A stretch of DNA of 17,542 bases, taken from the NCBI GenBank assembly GCA_009784995.1, contig WQXE01000028.1, positions 1 to 17,542 on the forward strand. Direction: 5' to 3'. Made by a program: the position numbers and the translations under genes. This DNA comes from Treponema sp. GTDB taxonomy: Bacteria; Spirochaetota; Spirochaetia; Treponematales; Breznakiellaceae. This document shows positions 1-6,822 of the stretch, piece by piece (position 1 is the first letter of the stretch; each line of letters opens with the position of its first letter). The notes beneath the pieces are model-generated. The model was not told the origin of the DNA. It searched no databases and saw nothing but the letters and a program-made list of their open reading frames with translations.

Positions 1-1290
1 AAAGATGATATGCTCAATATCGAAGATGTACTTGGACGAAAGTTTTTATCAACAAGACTGCGCCGCTCTATAAAAATAGAAGAAGAAAATTCGACAGCCG
101 CGCTTGAATTAATGAGCCGCTTCGCGGCCGATCCCCACTGGCTTATATATCTGCCTCCTACAATGTCGCCATGTGAAACAAGCAAATTGGAAGATTACCT
201 TGAATACCCAACCGAAGCATTCGATTACTACAAAACACGCGGTATAAATAAAATTGTCTGTCAGAAAAAACACATGGGCTCGCGCGCTGTTATTGTTCTT
301 TGCAAAAACAGCGAAACCGCGGTTAAACGTTTCGGCATTACCGACGGCAGTTTTGGAATAATTTACACACGAACTGGTAGATCGTTTTTTGATGATAGCG
401 AAACTGAAAACGCGATTTTACAACGGCTTCAAAATGTATTGTTAAAAACAAATTTTTGGAATGATTTTGAAACCGAATGGGTATGCTTAGATGTTGAAAT
501 TATGCCCTGGTCCGCGAAAGCGCAAAAACTATTGGAAGATCAATACGCACCGACAGGTTACGCGGGAAATGGCGCTCTTTTACAGGTTAAAGAAGCTATT
601 CAAAAAGCTATTAAAACTCTCGATCGCGAAACACAAAATGGGGAGCCATCATCAAATCAAAGTATCGATCTATTACGTCTTCATGAAAAATATTCAATAC
701 GCCATGAAGCGCTCTCGCGTTATACCGAAGCCTATCGCCGTTATTGCTGGGATGTAAAAAGTATCGATGATTATCGTATCGCGCCGTTTCATATCCTCGC
801 GACCGAAGGTAAAACATGGAATAGCGAAAATCACATTTCACACATGGAAAATATTTCAAAATATATGACTGGCAGCGATCCTGTTTTTATCGCGACTGAA
901 TACATGGTACTCGATTTATTTGATGAAAACAGTGTTACAGCGGGTATTAAATGGTGGGAGGATCTTACAAATTCCGGCGGCGAAGGAATGGTTGTAAAAC
1001 CACTTGATTTTATCGCCACAAAAGGCAGCGAACTTTTACAGCCGGCGGTTAAGTGCAGGGGGCGTGAATATCTTCGCATCATTTATGGTCCTGAATACCT
1101 TTTAAGCGGTAACTTGGAAAGGTTAAAAAAACGAGGACTTGGAAGAAAGCGAAATCTTGCCTTGAATGAATTCGCGCTTGGAATGGAATCTTTGGAGCGA
1201 TTCACACAAGGAGAGCCGCTTTACCGTGTACATGAGTGCGTTTTTGGGGTACTCGCGCTGGAAAGTGAGCCGGTAGACCCAAGATTATGA
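1..1290 (+). CDS. pnkp: Bacterial polynucleotide kinase-phosphatase (Pnkp), 3' part: RNA ligase/adenylyltransferase domain (5'-truncated by window)
   Basis: The reading frame is open from base 1, so the gene starts upstream and the ATG at 10 is probably internal. What is visible matches the C-terminal ligase-like domain of bacterial Pnkp, the end-healing and sealing enzyme of the Pnkp/Hen1 RNA-repair system. Numbering from the ATG at 10, nucleotidyltransferase motif I is KHMGSR with the likely AMP-accepting lysine at K87. Motif III is around LDVEIMPW (E163). Motif IV is GGEGMVVKP (E325, K330). Motif V is AVKCRGREYLRIIYGPEY (K348). In Pnkp, 5'-kinase and 2',3'-phosphatase domains precede this region, and about 430 visible residues agrees with the ligase domain plus the end of the phosphatase. 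The Hen1 methyltransferase partner, if present, would be outside the window. The stop is TGA, followed by 94 bp before rpmB. Family assignment is strong; whether the kinase and phosphatase domains are intact cannot be seen. Confidence 0.88.
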   Translation, partial: KDDMLNIEDVLGRKFLSTRLRRSIKIEEENSTAALELMSRFAADPHWLIYLPPTMSPCETSKLEDYLEYPTEAFDYYKTRGINKIVCQKKHMGSRAVIVLCKNSETAVKRFGITDGSFGIIYTRTGRSFFDDSETENAILQRLQNVLLKTNFWNDFETEWVCLDVEIMPWSAKAQKLLEDQYAPTGYAGNGALLQVKEAIQKAIKTLDRETQNGEPSSNQSIDLLRLHEKYSIRHEALSRYTEAYRRYCWDVKSIDDYRIAPFHILATEGKTWNSENHISHMENISKYMTGSDPVFIATEYMVLDLFDENSVTAGIKWWEDLTNSGGEGMVVKPLDFIATKGSELLQPAVKCRGREYLRIIYGPEYLLSGNLERLKKRGLGRKRNLALNEFALGMESLERFTQGEPLYRVHECVFGVLALESEPVDPRL

Positions 1291-1310
1291 TCAAATTTGA
1301 TAAAAAAGGC

Positions 1311-1339
1311 TTTACATTTTTTATGATTTTTGGTATAAA
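1311..1339 (+). promoter_or_regulatory. sigma-70-type promoter of rpmB
   Basis: TTTACA at 1311-1316 and TATAAA at 1334-1339 are separated by exactly 17 bases, in the 94-bp gap after pnkp. Transcription would start near 1346 and give a leader of about 40 nt before the rpmB ATG. The leader has a purine-rich GGAAGGA (1374-1380) four bases before the ATG. Sequence match only. Confidence 0.7.
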
Positions 1340-1351
1340 TTGATTAATATA

Positions 1352-1370
1352 CCCGAAAGGGGCTTTTTTT
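1352..1370 (+). promoter_or_regulatory. short GAAA-tetraloop hairpin plus T tract in the rpmB leader
   Basis: CCC-GAAA-GGG at 1352-1361 forms a small GNRA-type hairpin. It is followed by GC and a seven-T run (1364-1370), just before the rpmB ribosome-binding site. It lies between the predicted transcription start and the start codon, so it could act as a weak attenuator or pause, or as part of an autoregulatory L28 leader. The stem is only 3 bp, so it may be fortuitous. Confidence 0.25.
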
Positions 1371-1384
1371 GAAGGAAGGATAAT

Positions 1385-1576
1385 ATGTCACGGATGTGTG
1401 ATATTTGCGGAAAACATACAATCACCGGTAATAAGGTTAGCCATGCCAAAAATCGTACCAGACGCACATGGAAACCCAATCTTTTAAATATAAAGACCGA
1501 GATGGGCGGGACTACCATGAAGCTTAAAATCTGTACAAGGTGCCTGAAAAGCGACTACGTCACCAAAAAAGTATAA
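1385..1576 (+). CDS. rpmB: 50S ribosomal protein L28 (zinc-binding form)
   Basis: This encodes 63 residues, the normal length for L28, a protein of the large ribosomal subunit. The N-terminus MSRMCDICGK, the basic region NRTRRTWKPN and the C-terminal ICTRCLKS are typical of the family. Two CxxC pairs (C5/C8 and C50/C53) show the zinc-ribbon (C+) form rather than the cysteine-free paralogue. The start is fixed by the conserved N-terminus and by GGAAGGA four bases upstream. A good promoter precedes it (TTTACA-N17-TATAAA). The next gene follows after 39 bp on the same strand and is probably co-transcribed. Identification is near certain. Confidence 0.97.
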   Translation: MSRMCDICGKHTITGNKVSHAKNRTRRTWKPNLLNIKTEMGGTTMKLKICTRCLKSDYVTKKV

Positions 1577-1615
1577 TAGCCGTTATACCGATGGTTGCAG
1601 GGTTGGAGTCTGCCA

Positions 1616-2188
1616 ATGACTGATCCCAAATTACTTCAAGCATTAGAATATATTCTCAACGATAGTAATGAAGCAAGCATTGAAGCGCTGGCGGAAGCCG
1701 TAACAAGGCGGCGGCGCGATTTAACGCTTTTTAGCGCTGTCGGCGAAATGCCCGATCCTACAAGAATGGCAAAAGAGTTATCCGACAGAATTAACGCTGG
1801 AATTGGCGGCGGCATTGAATCAATGAGAAAATCGGTTCAGGATATGATAATCAAAATACTGCGTGAACACGCGCCTGAACTTAACGAAAAACAGATCGAT
1901 GAACTTTGCCAAGCGTGGCTTCCTGACAGCACCGGTTCCAAAAAAGGCGCGACAGGCGATTTTCCGCCGGATGTGCTTTTATCGATGGTTGAACAGTTTG
2001 TTTCTTTTTCGCACGGCGAAATGAAAGAGTCGGTGGATAAAAGTTTGCGCGATCAAATGGGTGCCTGGCCCCAAAGGTATTGGAATTCCTTTCCGCCTGT
2101 TGTCCGTCAAATTATTACAGATTATCTAAAAAATAAAATTCCGGAAAAAGATTTTAAATCTCAAATCTGCATTGCCCTTGGGTTGTAA
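1616..2188 (+). CDS. Conserved-looking hypothetical protein (190 aa), downstream of rpmB
   Basis: I do not recognise a family. The protein is soluble and mostly helical by composition, without a signal peptide or membrane segment. It has a basic RRRR cluster near residue 33 and a glycine-rich IGGGIE near residue 68. Its C-terminal part is rich in aromatics (WPQRYWNSFPP, then a charged tail ending IALGL). The ATG at 1616 is preferred because TTGGAG (1603-1608) lies seven bases upstream. A TTG at 1595 would extend the frame by seven residues but has no ribosome-binding site at the right distance. It lies 39 bp behind rpmB and probably shares its promoter. Its stop codon is one base from the stop of the convergent kinase gene. 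Coding status is well supported by length, RBS and amino-acid composition; function is unknown. Confidence 0.8.
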   Translation: MTDPKLLQALEYILNDSNEASIEALAEAVTRRRRDLTLFSAVGEMPDPTRMAKELSDRINAGIGGGIESMRKSVQDMIIKILREHAPELNEKQIDELCQAWLPDSTGSKKGATGDFPPDVLLSMVEQFVSFSHGEMKESVDKSLRDQMGAWPQRYWNSFPPVVRQIITDYLKNKIPEKDFKSQICIALGL

Positions 2189-2189
2189 A

Positions 2190-3851
2190 TCAATACTTGA
2201 ACTCAGAGTCTCCTATGAACTCGCGCAGGATGCTTGTGCCCGGTACATACTGCGGCGGAATCGGCGCGAAGTTTTCCAGGAACGATAAAAGACGCACAGC
2301 TTCGGCATATTCTGTTTTACCCGGCTTTACCGCGCGCAGTAATGGATCGGCGTAATATTTTAAAACTGAAAGTTCATAATCAAGCGCGGAATTAAAAGCC
2401 GCGTCGGCGGTATTTTGAAACGGGAAAATATGCTTGCGCTCTCCTGCCTGCACATTAGACCACATTTTTAAAGTACCTGCCGCTTCCATTCCCCTGAATT
2501 GCGAGTCACGCACCATGCGACGCAATAGCCTGTTATCGCTTGTAGGGATACGGTTGTGATCGTCAAGATTAAGCTGGGTAAGAGCAGAAACATAAACTTT
2601 AAATTTTGTATCGCGATCGATTGTACTTGTAAGCGCGTCATTAAGACCGTGAATGCCTTCTACAATTAAAATACTGTCGTTTTCAAGTTTAATTTTTCGC
2701 CCGCCGCTTTCTTTTCGGCTGCCTGTTTTAAAATCATAAACAGGAAGTGTCACTTCTTCTCCGCGATATAAAGCCTGAAGCTGTTCGTTAAGATACGGAA
2801 CATCTAAAGCTTCAAGACATTCATAATCGGGTTCGCCTTTTTCGTCTTTTGGAGTTTCGGCAGTTCCCCTGTAATAATTATCAAGACCAATGGCGATTGG
2901 TTTTAAACCTAAAACCATTAATTCAATTTCCAGCCGTTTCGCGCTTGTTGTTTTTCCAGAACTTGAAGGTCCCGCGATTAGCACCATTTTAATTTTATCT
3001 TTTCTTTCGTATATGCGGTCGGCAATATCCGCCATTTTTCTTGCCTGATGAATCTCCGCGATTCTTATGTAATCCAAAATTGTTCTTGAGCCGATTTTTG
3101 AATTTAATTCCCCTACTACCCTAACTCCGATAATTTTTCCCCATTTTTTATAATCATTGTAAACTTTAAAAATTTGCGGTTCGTCTTTAAACGGATCGAT
3201 TGTATTCCCCCTGCCAATTCCCGGAAAACGAAGCAGGAAACCGTCTCCATAGGGAGTTAATTCAAAAGCGGAAAGAAGTCCTGTACGTCCAAGAAGCGGC
3301 TGTACATACATATCCATATAACCCTTGCAAACATTTACTTTAATTAAAGGAGTGCTTCTTTGTTCAAGGAGTAAAGTGGTATCCATTTGATTATTTTCAT
3401 TAAATAATTTCAAAGCTTCTTCGTAAGAAATATATTTAAATGTAACCGGCAGATTTTCTTTTATGATGTTTTTCATTTCATCAGAAAGTTTTTGTACATC
3501 GCTGTCTTTCGGTTTATCTCCTGAATTTAATGTGTAATAATAACTGTTGCCAAGTGAATGTCCAACATACACACCGTCATTTGGAAATATTTTACTGGCG
3601 GCTATCGCGAGTACAAATGATAAAGTACGCCTGTAGATCATAACTCCTTCGGGAGAATTTAAAAGAACAGGTTCAACCGAGGCATTCACAAGCAAGTTAG
3701 TGCCAAGAGGGCGGATCTCGTTATTTTCCCTGATTGCCGCGATTTCATCGGCGGGAATACCAAAATGTTCGATAAGCTCAGAGGCTTTTGTACCGTAATC
3801 GCAGGTTACTGTTTTTTCGGTGTTTATAAATTTTATTTGTATTTTATCCAT
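2190..3851 (-). CDS. TGS-domain nucleoside (uridine-kinase-like) kinase
   Basis: This 553-residue cytoplasmic protein has three parts. An N-terminal TGS/ubiquitin-like domain (about 1-65) resembles the start of threonyl-tRNA synthetase. A middle region contains GHSLGNSYYY (97-106), reminiscent of the second additional domain of ThrRS/AlaRS editing modules. A C-terminal PRK/uridine-kinase domain has the P-loop GPSSSGKTT (294-302), LDNYYRG (323-329), VEGIHGLND (398-406) and the arginine-rich lid RLLRRMVRDSQFRG (441-454). Such fusions are known in Thermotoga and Treponema and are usually annotated uridine kinase or nucleoside kinase, phosphorylating a nucleoside with a nucleoside triphosphate. 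The actual substrate here is inferred. The ATG has no SD; TATAAT lies 6 nt before it, so the mRNA is probably leaderless. It sits 40 bp behind rlmD on the same strand, and its stop is one base from that of the convergent 190-residue gene. Confidence 0.9.
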   Translation of the reverse strand: MDKIQIKFINTEKTVTCDYGTKASELIEHFGIPADEIAAIRENNEIRPLGTNLLVNASVEPVLLNSPEGVMIYRRTLSFVLAIAASKIFPNDGVYVGHSLGNSYYYTLNSGDKPKDSDVQKLSDEMKNIIKENLPVTFKYISYEEALKLFNENNQMDTTLLLEQRSTPLIKVNVCKGYMDMYVQPLLGRTGLLSAFELTPYGDGFLLRFPGIGRGNTIDPFKDEPQIFKVYNDYKKWGKIIGVRVVGELNSKIGSRTILDYIRIAEIHQARKMADIADRIYERKDKIKMVLIAGPSSSGKTTSAKRLEIELMVLGLKPIAIGLDNYYRGTAETPKDEKGEPDYECLEALDVPYLNEQLQALYRGEEVTLPVYDFKTGSRKESGGRKIKLENDSILIVEGIHGLNDALTSTIDRDTKFKVYVSALTQLNLDDHNRIPTSDNRLLRRMVRDSQFRGMEAAGTLKMWSNVQAGERKHIFPFQNTADAAFNSALDYELSVLKYYADPLLRAVKPGKTEYAEAVRLLSFLENFAPIPPQYVPGTSILREFIGDSEFKY

Positions 3852-3857
3852 AATTTA

Positions 3858-3885
3858 ATTATAACATATAAAATAAAATTGTGAA
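3858..3885 (-). promoter_or_regulatory. promoter of the TGS-domain kinase, predicted leaderless start
   Basis: On the minus strand, TTCACA (3885-3880) and a perfect TATAAT (3863-3858) are separated by 16 bases. Only six bases lie between the -10 box and the ATG, so transcription should begin at or next to the A of ATG. There is no SD-like purine run in this AT-rich 40-bp gap. The site lies between two tandem genes, so the kinase may be transcribed independently of rlmD. Confidence 0.65.
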
Positions 3886-3891
3886 ATATTT

Positions 3892-5073
3892 TTATTTACT
3901 AAAAATTGCCAGACTTTCGATATGTGATGTCTGCGGATAAAAATCAAAGAACATCAGTTTTTCCAGATTATATCCGCCGTTAACAAGTATTTTTGAATCT
4001 CTAGCCAGGGATGCCGGATCACATGAAACATAGGCGATAACTGTTATATCGTTTTGTGCCAAAGATAACGCCAGCTTAAAATTAAGCCCCGCTCTTGGCG
4101 GATCAAGAACCGCGAAACCAATATTTTGTTTTTCTAACATATTATTTTTATTTAATAAGTTTTTTTGCCAATCTGTGTCGCGCAAAGCAAATATTTCATG
4201 TTTTATTCCTTTTAGATTTTCACGAGCTAAACTGACAGCGGTTTTATTTTCTTCGGCAAGGATGACAAACGGAAACTTTTCCGCGAGGAACGCGGCAAAT
4301 GTTCCAACACCGCAGTAAAAGTCCGCCATTGGCAAAGTTTTATCGATCTTGTTATGTGTGTCTGTTATCTTTTGCAATTCCAAAATTAATTTTTCCAGCA
4401 TCGAACAATTACTTTGAAAAAACACACCCGCGTCAACAATTATTTCCTTATCAAGTAATTTGATATTACCGCGCTGGAGCGTGCTTTCGCTAAGCAATAG
4501 ATCGTCTTTGGAAAAAACTGTAAACCTGTCTTTTTCCGGCGGCAGCGGGAATATTTTTCCTTTAAGTAAATCGTTAATACAGGGCGCGGCAATAGGACAT
4601 TCAGAAACAGTAATTATATTTTCGCTTGTCTTTTCTTTTAAACCAAAACCAATATTATCCGCTTTTGCTTTTTGCCTTAAACAATGAAACTGCATCCTGT
4701 TCCGGTATTCCCAGGGTGGCGAAGGAAAAACTTCTATCCGCGGCGGTTCAAAACCGCCAATTCGTAAAAATGAATCCTTTAATATCGATTTTTTTATATC
4801 AAGCTGTGTTTCATAATTTAAATGCTGAAGATTGCATCCGCCGCATTTTCCGTAAAAAGCGCATTTTGGCTTAACTCGCGCAGGAGAGGGTTCGATTACT
4901 TCCAATAGCTGCGCGCGGTTCCACGTCTTTCGCTCTTCTGTAATACGGCAATGGACAGTTTCATCCGGCGCGCCGCCTTCGACAAAAACAAGTTTCCCAT
5001 CGATACGTCCCAAAGCATCTCCGCTTGAAGTGATGGTTTCTAACTTTAGTTTGTAAATATCGCCTACAGCCAT
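3892..5073 (-). CDS. rlmD: 23S rRNA (uracil-5-)-methyltransferase, RlmD/RumA type (TrmA superfamily)
   Basis: This 393-residue SAM-dependent enzyme methylates C5 of uridine in RNA. In order it has an N-terminal TRAM-like domain (about 1-60) and four cysteines for a [4Fe-4S] cluster (C71, C77, C80 in CAFYGKCGGC, plus C159). The fold's FFQSN motif is at 218-222 and the SAM-binding DFYCGVGTFA at 251-260. DPPRAGL is at 324-330, the catalytic cysteine is C351 in YVSCDPASLARD, and the general-base glutamate is E385 in HIESLAIF. The Fe-S cysteines and TRAM domain favour RlmD/RlmCD over TrmA. Which uridine it modifies (U1939, U747 or both, E. coli numbering) cannot be told from sequence. The ATG has no SD, and TAAAAT lies 6 nt upstream. 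It is divergent from the propeller gene, with only 37 bp between start codons. It needs Fe-S assembly, provided in this window by NifS/NifU. Confidence 0.92.
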   Translation of the reverse strand: MAVGDIYKLKLETITSSGDALGRIDGKLVFVEGGAPDETVHCRITEERKTWNRAQLLEVIEPSPARVKPKCAFYGKCGGCNLQHLNYETQLDIKKSILKDSFLRIGGFEPPRIEVFPSPPWEYRNRMQFHCLRQKAKADNIGFGLKEKTSENIITVSECPIAAPCINDLLKGKIFPLPPEKDRFTVFSKDDLLLSESTLQRGNIKLLDKEIIVDAGVFFQSNCSMLEKLILELQKITDTHNKIDKTLPMADFYCGVGTFAAFLAEKFPFVILAEENKTAVSLARENLKGIKHEIFALRDTDWQKNLLNKNNMLEKQNIGFAVLDPPRAGLNFKLALSLAQNDITVIAYVSCDPASLARDSKILVNGGYNLEKLMFFDFYPQTSHIESLAIFSK

Positions 5074-5110
5074 GCTAATATTTTAACATAAATGCTATAT
5101 AATTATAGTA
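5074..5110. promoter_or_regulatory. 37-bp divergent promoter region, rlmD / propeller gene
   Basis: The whole gap between the two start codons is 37 bp, and each side has a -10-like element almost touching its ATG. On the plus strand, TATAAT is at 5098-5103, seven bases before the ATG at 5111. It overlaps an extended -10 form, TG-C-TATATA, at 5093-5101. On the minus strand, TAAAAT ends six bases before the rlmD ATG. Neither side has an SD. I see no good -35 element on either strand; any such element would lie within or near the opposite gene. Confidence 0.55.
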
Positions 5111-6790
5111 ATGAAGTTTTTCTTACAAAAGTGTGTCATTTTTCTCTTTGTCCTTATGCCTGTTTTTTCGCAAAGTACTGAGCGCGAACAGGGGCTTATA
5201 ACAAGCGACCCTTTCTGGCGGCAGGCGCTTGGCGGCGCTGTGTTGTCACTGCCGTCTGTTCAGGCTCAATCTACGGTTGTAGCTTTAGACGGGGGAAATA
5301 TAAGAGCCTACTCTACCGCGGGAACTCCCATGTGGAATTATTCGGCAAGGGGAAGGATAAGCCCTTATGTTACGCGATCACGGGAAGGTACATCATATCT
5401 GTCAAGAACAAACGGCACACTGATAGCTGTTAACCGATCAGGGCGCGAACTGTGGCGGCGCGACCTTGACGAACCTTTATCATCAAGAGTAATTACAGGC
5501 TGGGACGGTAGAATATTCGCGCCAACCAATGGAAAAATTTATTGTTACACAGCCTCAGGAACACGTTTGTGGTCAAGAGTTTTGGAAGCGCCGTTTTTAA
5601 TCGCGCCAAGATTAAACAGAAGCGGCGGAATTATCTTCGCGTTAAATAACAACGAAGTTTATCAGGTTGATCAATTCGGCAGCGCGCATGTTTGGATGTT
5701 ATCAAACACTCCCGCTGTTTTACTTTCTATAGAACACCGTCAGGTAATGGTTTTATACACAGACGGAACAATGGAAATTCTCGGCTCCGCCGAAGACTGG
5801 TATATCGCGGCGCAAAGTTATTCAGATGTAATTACACTGCCGCGGCTTTCCGCGAGACCATTAGCGGCAATAGGCAGAGGAAACGAAATCGCGGTCACTT
5901 TGGCAGACGGCAGAGTTTCCTTTTTATCATTAAACGACAGACGAATAATATGGACAGGCGACAGCCACATGAGGGAAGGTGTTAACAGAAACAATCCTGT
6001 TACGGAAGTTGAAATGCTCTTTGATGACAGAGGCATTTTTATATTAACCAGAAACGGCGCGACAGGGTTTTCGCATAACGGCAGAAGGTTGTGGTTTAAA
6101 TTATTGCAAAACACCGCCGCGATGCCAGCGTTTGGAAACGACGGTGTATTGTATTCGGGCGGAAGCGACTGGATACTTTACGCGTACAAAGTAGAAGACC
6201 GTGTTCTTCCGGAAAGAAACGCTTTATACGGACCTGTTCCGGACGGTTCTTACGGACTTGGACGCCCTCAACCCTTTTTAACAATTGATGTGCCGTTGAA
6301 CGATTTTGAAACCAAACATAAATTTGATCAAATTGAAGCCGCGATAAACGCGGGAAATGTCGGAACAAATGAAGGAACCTGGAAATCATTTTTACTTACA
6401 GTTTCCGCGGGGAATTTTCCTATTCAATCCAGATTACAAGCTCTTAATATAATGGGGAAAATTGGGTCACAAGAAACTGTTCCCTGGCTTATCAATATTT
6501 TCCGCAATGATAACGAACCCTTAATCAGAGCCGCCGCAGTTACGGCAATCGGAGAAATCGGCGTTGATCCTCAAGGTGTCGCAATTCAAACATTTCTTTT
6601 TACATTAATACAGGGAATAAGAGACGAGCAGATTTTAATGGCAATGACTTCCGCTACAGGCGCGTTATGCCGTTTTTCAGGTCCTCCCTTAAGCGAAACA
6701 GGAGTGAGGATTCTTAATTTGCTTGCCGCCAATAACCAGCCGTCAATTGTAAGAAGGCAGGCAAACAGAGAACTTGATTCCCTCAGGTAA
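5111..6790 (+). CDS. Exported PQQ-type beta-propeller protein with C-terminal HEAT repeats
   Basis: This 559-residue protein has a clear signal peptide (MKFFLQKCVIFLFVLMPVFS, cleavage near 20-23) and is predicted periplasmic. Residues about 35-390 consist of repeated blades of the PQQ/quinoprotein-like propeller. Characteristic phrases recur, such as VALDGGNIRAYSTAGTPMWNY, LIAVNRSGRELWRRDL, IYCYTASGTRLWSRV and GFSHNGRRLWFKL. Residues about 440-559 are alpha-helical HEAT-like repeats (LQALNIMGKIGSQETVPWLI, then IRAAAVTAIGEIG). Similar folds act as protein-interaction scaffolds such as BamB, but I see no direct evidence of that role here. There is no lipobox. The start is set by the signal peptide; there is no SD, and a -10 box lies seven bases upstream. 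The P83/100-type gene follows after 32 bp on the same strand but has its own promoter. Confidence 0.82.
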   Translation: MKFFLQKCVIFLFVLMPVFSQSTEREQGLITSDPFWRQALGGAVLSLPSVQAQSTVVALDGGNIRAYSTAGTPMWNYSARGRISPYVTRSREGTSYLSRTNGTLIAVNRSGRELWRRDLDEPLSSRVITGWDGRIFAPTNGKIYCYTASGTRLWSRVLEAPFLIAPRLNRSGGIIFALNNNEVYQVDQFGSAHVWMLSNTPAVLLSIEHRQVMVLYTDGTMEILGSAEDWYIAAQSYSDVITLPRLSARPLAAIGRGNEIAVTLADGRVSFLSLNDRRIIWTGDSHMREGVNRNNPVTEVEMLFDDRGIFILTRNGATGFSHNGRRLWFKLLQNTAAMPAFGNDGVLYSGGSDWILYAYKVEDRVLPERNALYGPVPDGSYGLGRPQPFLTIDVPLNDFETKHKFDQIEAAINAGNVGTNEGTWKSFLLTVSAGNFPIQSRLQALNIMGKIGSQETVPWLINIFRNDNEPLIRAAAVTAIGEIGVDPQGVAIQTFLFTLIQGIRDEQILMAMTSATGALCRFSGPPLSETGVRILNLLAANNQPSIVRRQANRELDSLR

Positions 6791-6802
6791 ATGTACTATA
6801 AT
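6774..6802 (+). promoter_or_regulatory. promoter of the P83/100-type gene
   Basis: TTGATT at 6774-6779 and a perfect TATAAT at 6797-6802 are 17 bases apart, overlapping the last codons of the propeller gene. Transcription would begin near 6809. This gives a short leader carrying AGGAG (6811-6815) seven bases before the GTG start at 6823. The gene can therefore be expressed independently of the upstream gene. Confidence 0.65.
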
Positions 6803-6822
6803 ATGATATTAGGAGTTTCGTT

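Noticed and set aside
1291..1300. Perfect 10-bp palindrome TCAAATTTGA upstream of the rpmB promoter, considered as an operator
   Set aside because: AT-rich palindromes of this size are expected by chance, and there is no second copy or known regulator match.
1595..1615. TTG start extending the 190-aa protein by seven residues
   Set aside because: TTGGAG at 1603-1608 is correctly spaced for the ATG at 1616 and would lie inside the extended coding sequence; no RBS precedes the TTG.
2145..2168. AT-only hairpin (AGATTT/AAATCT) with T run on the minus strand, as terminator of the TGS kinase
   Set aside because: The 6-bp AT stem with an 8-base loop is too weak to call as a terminator.
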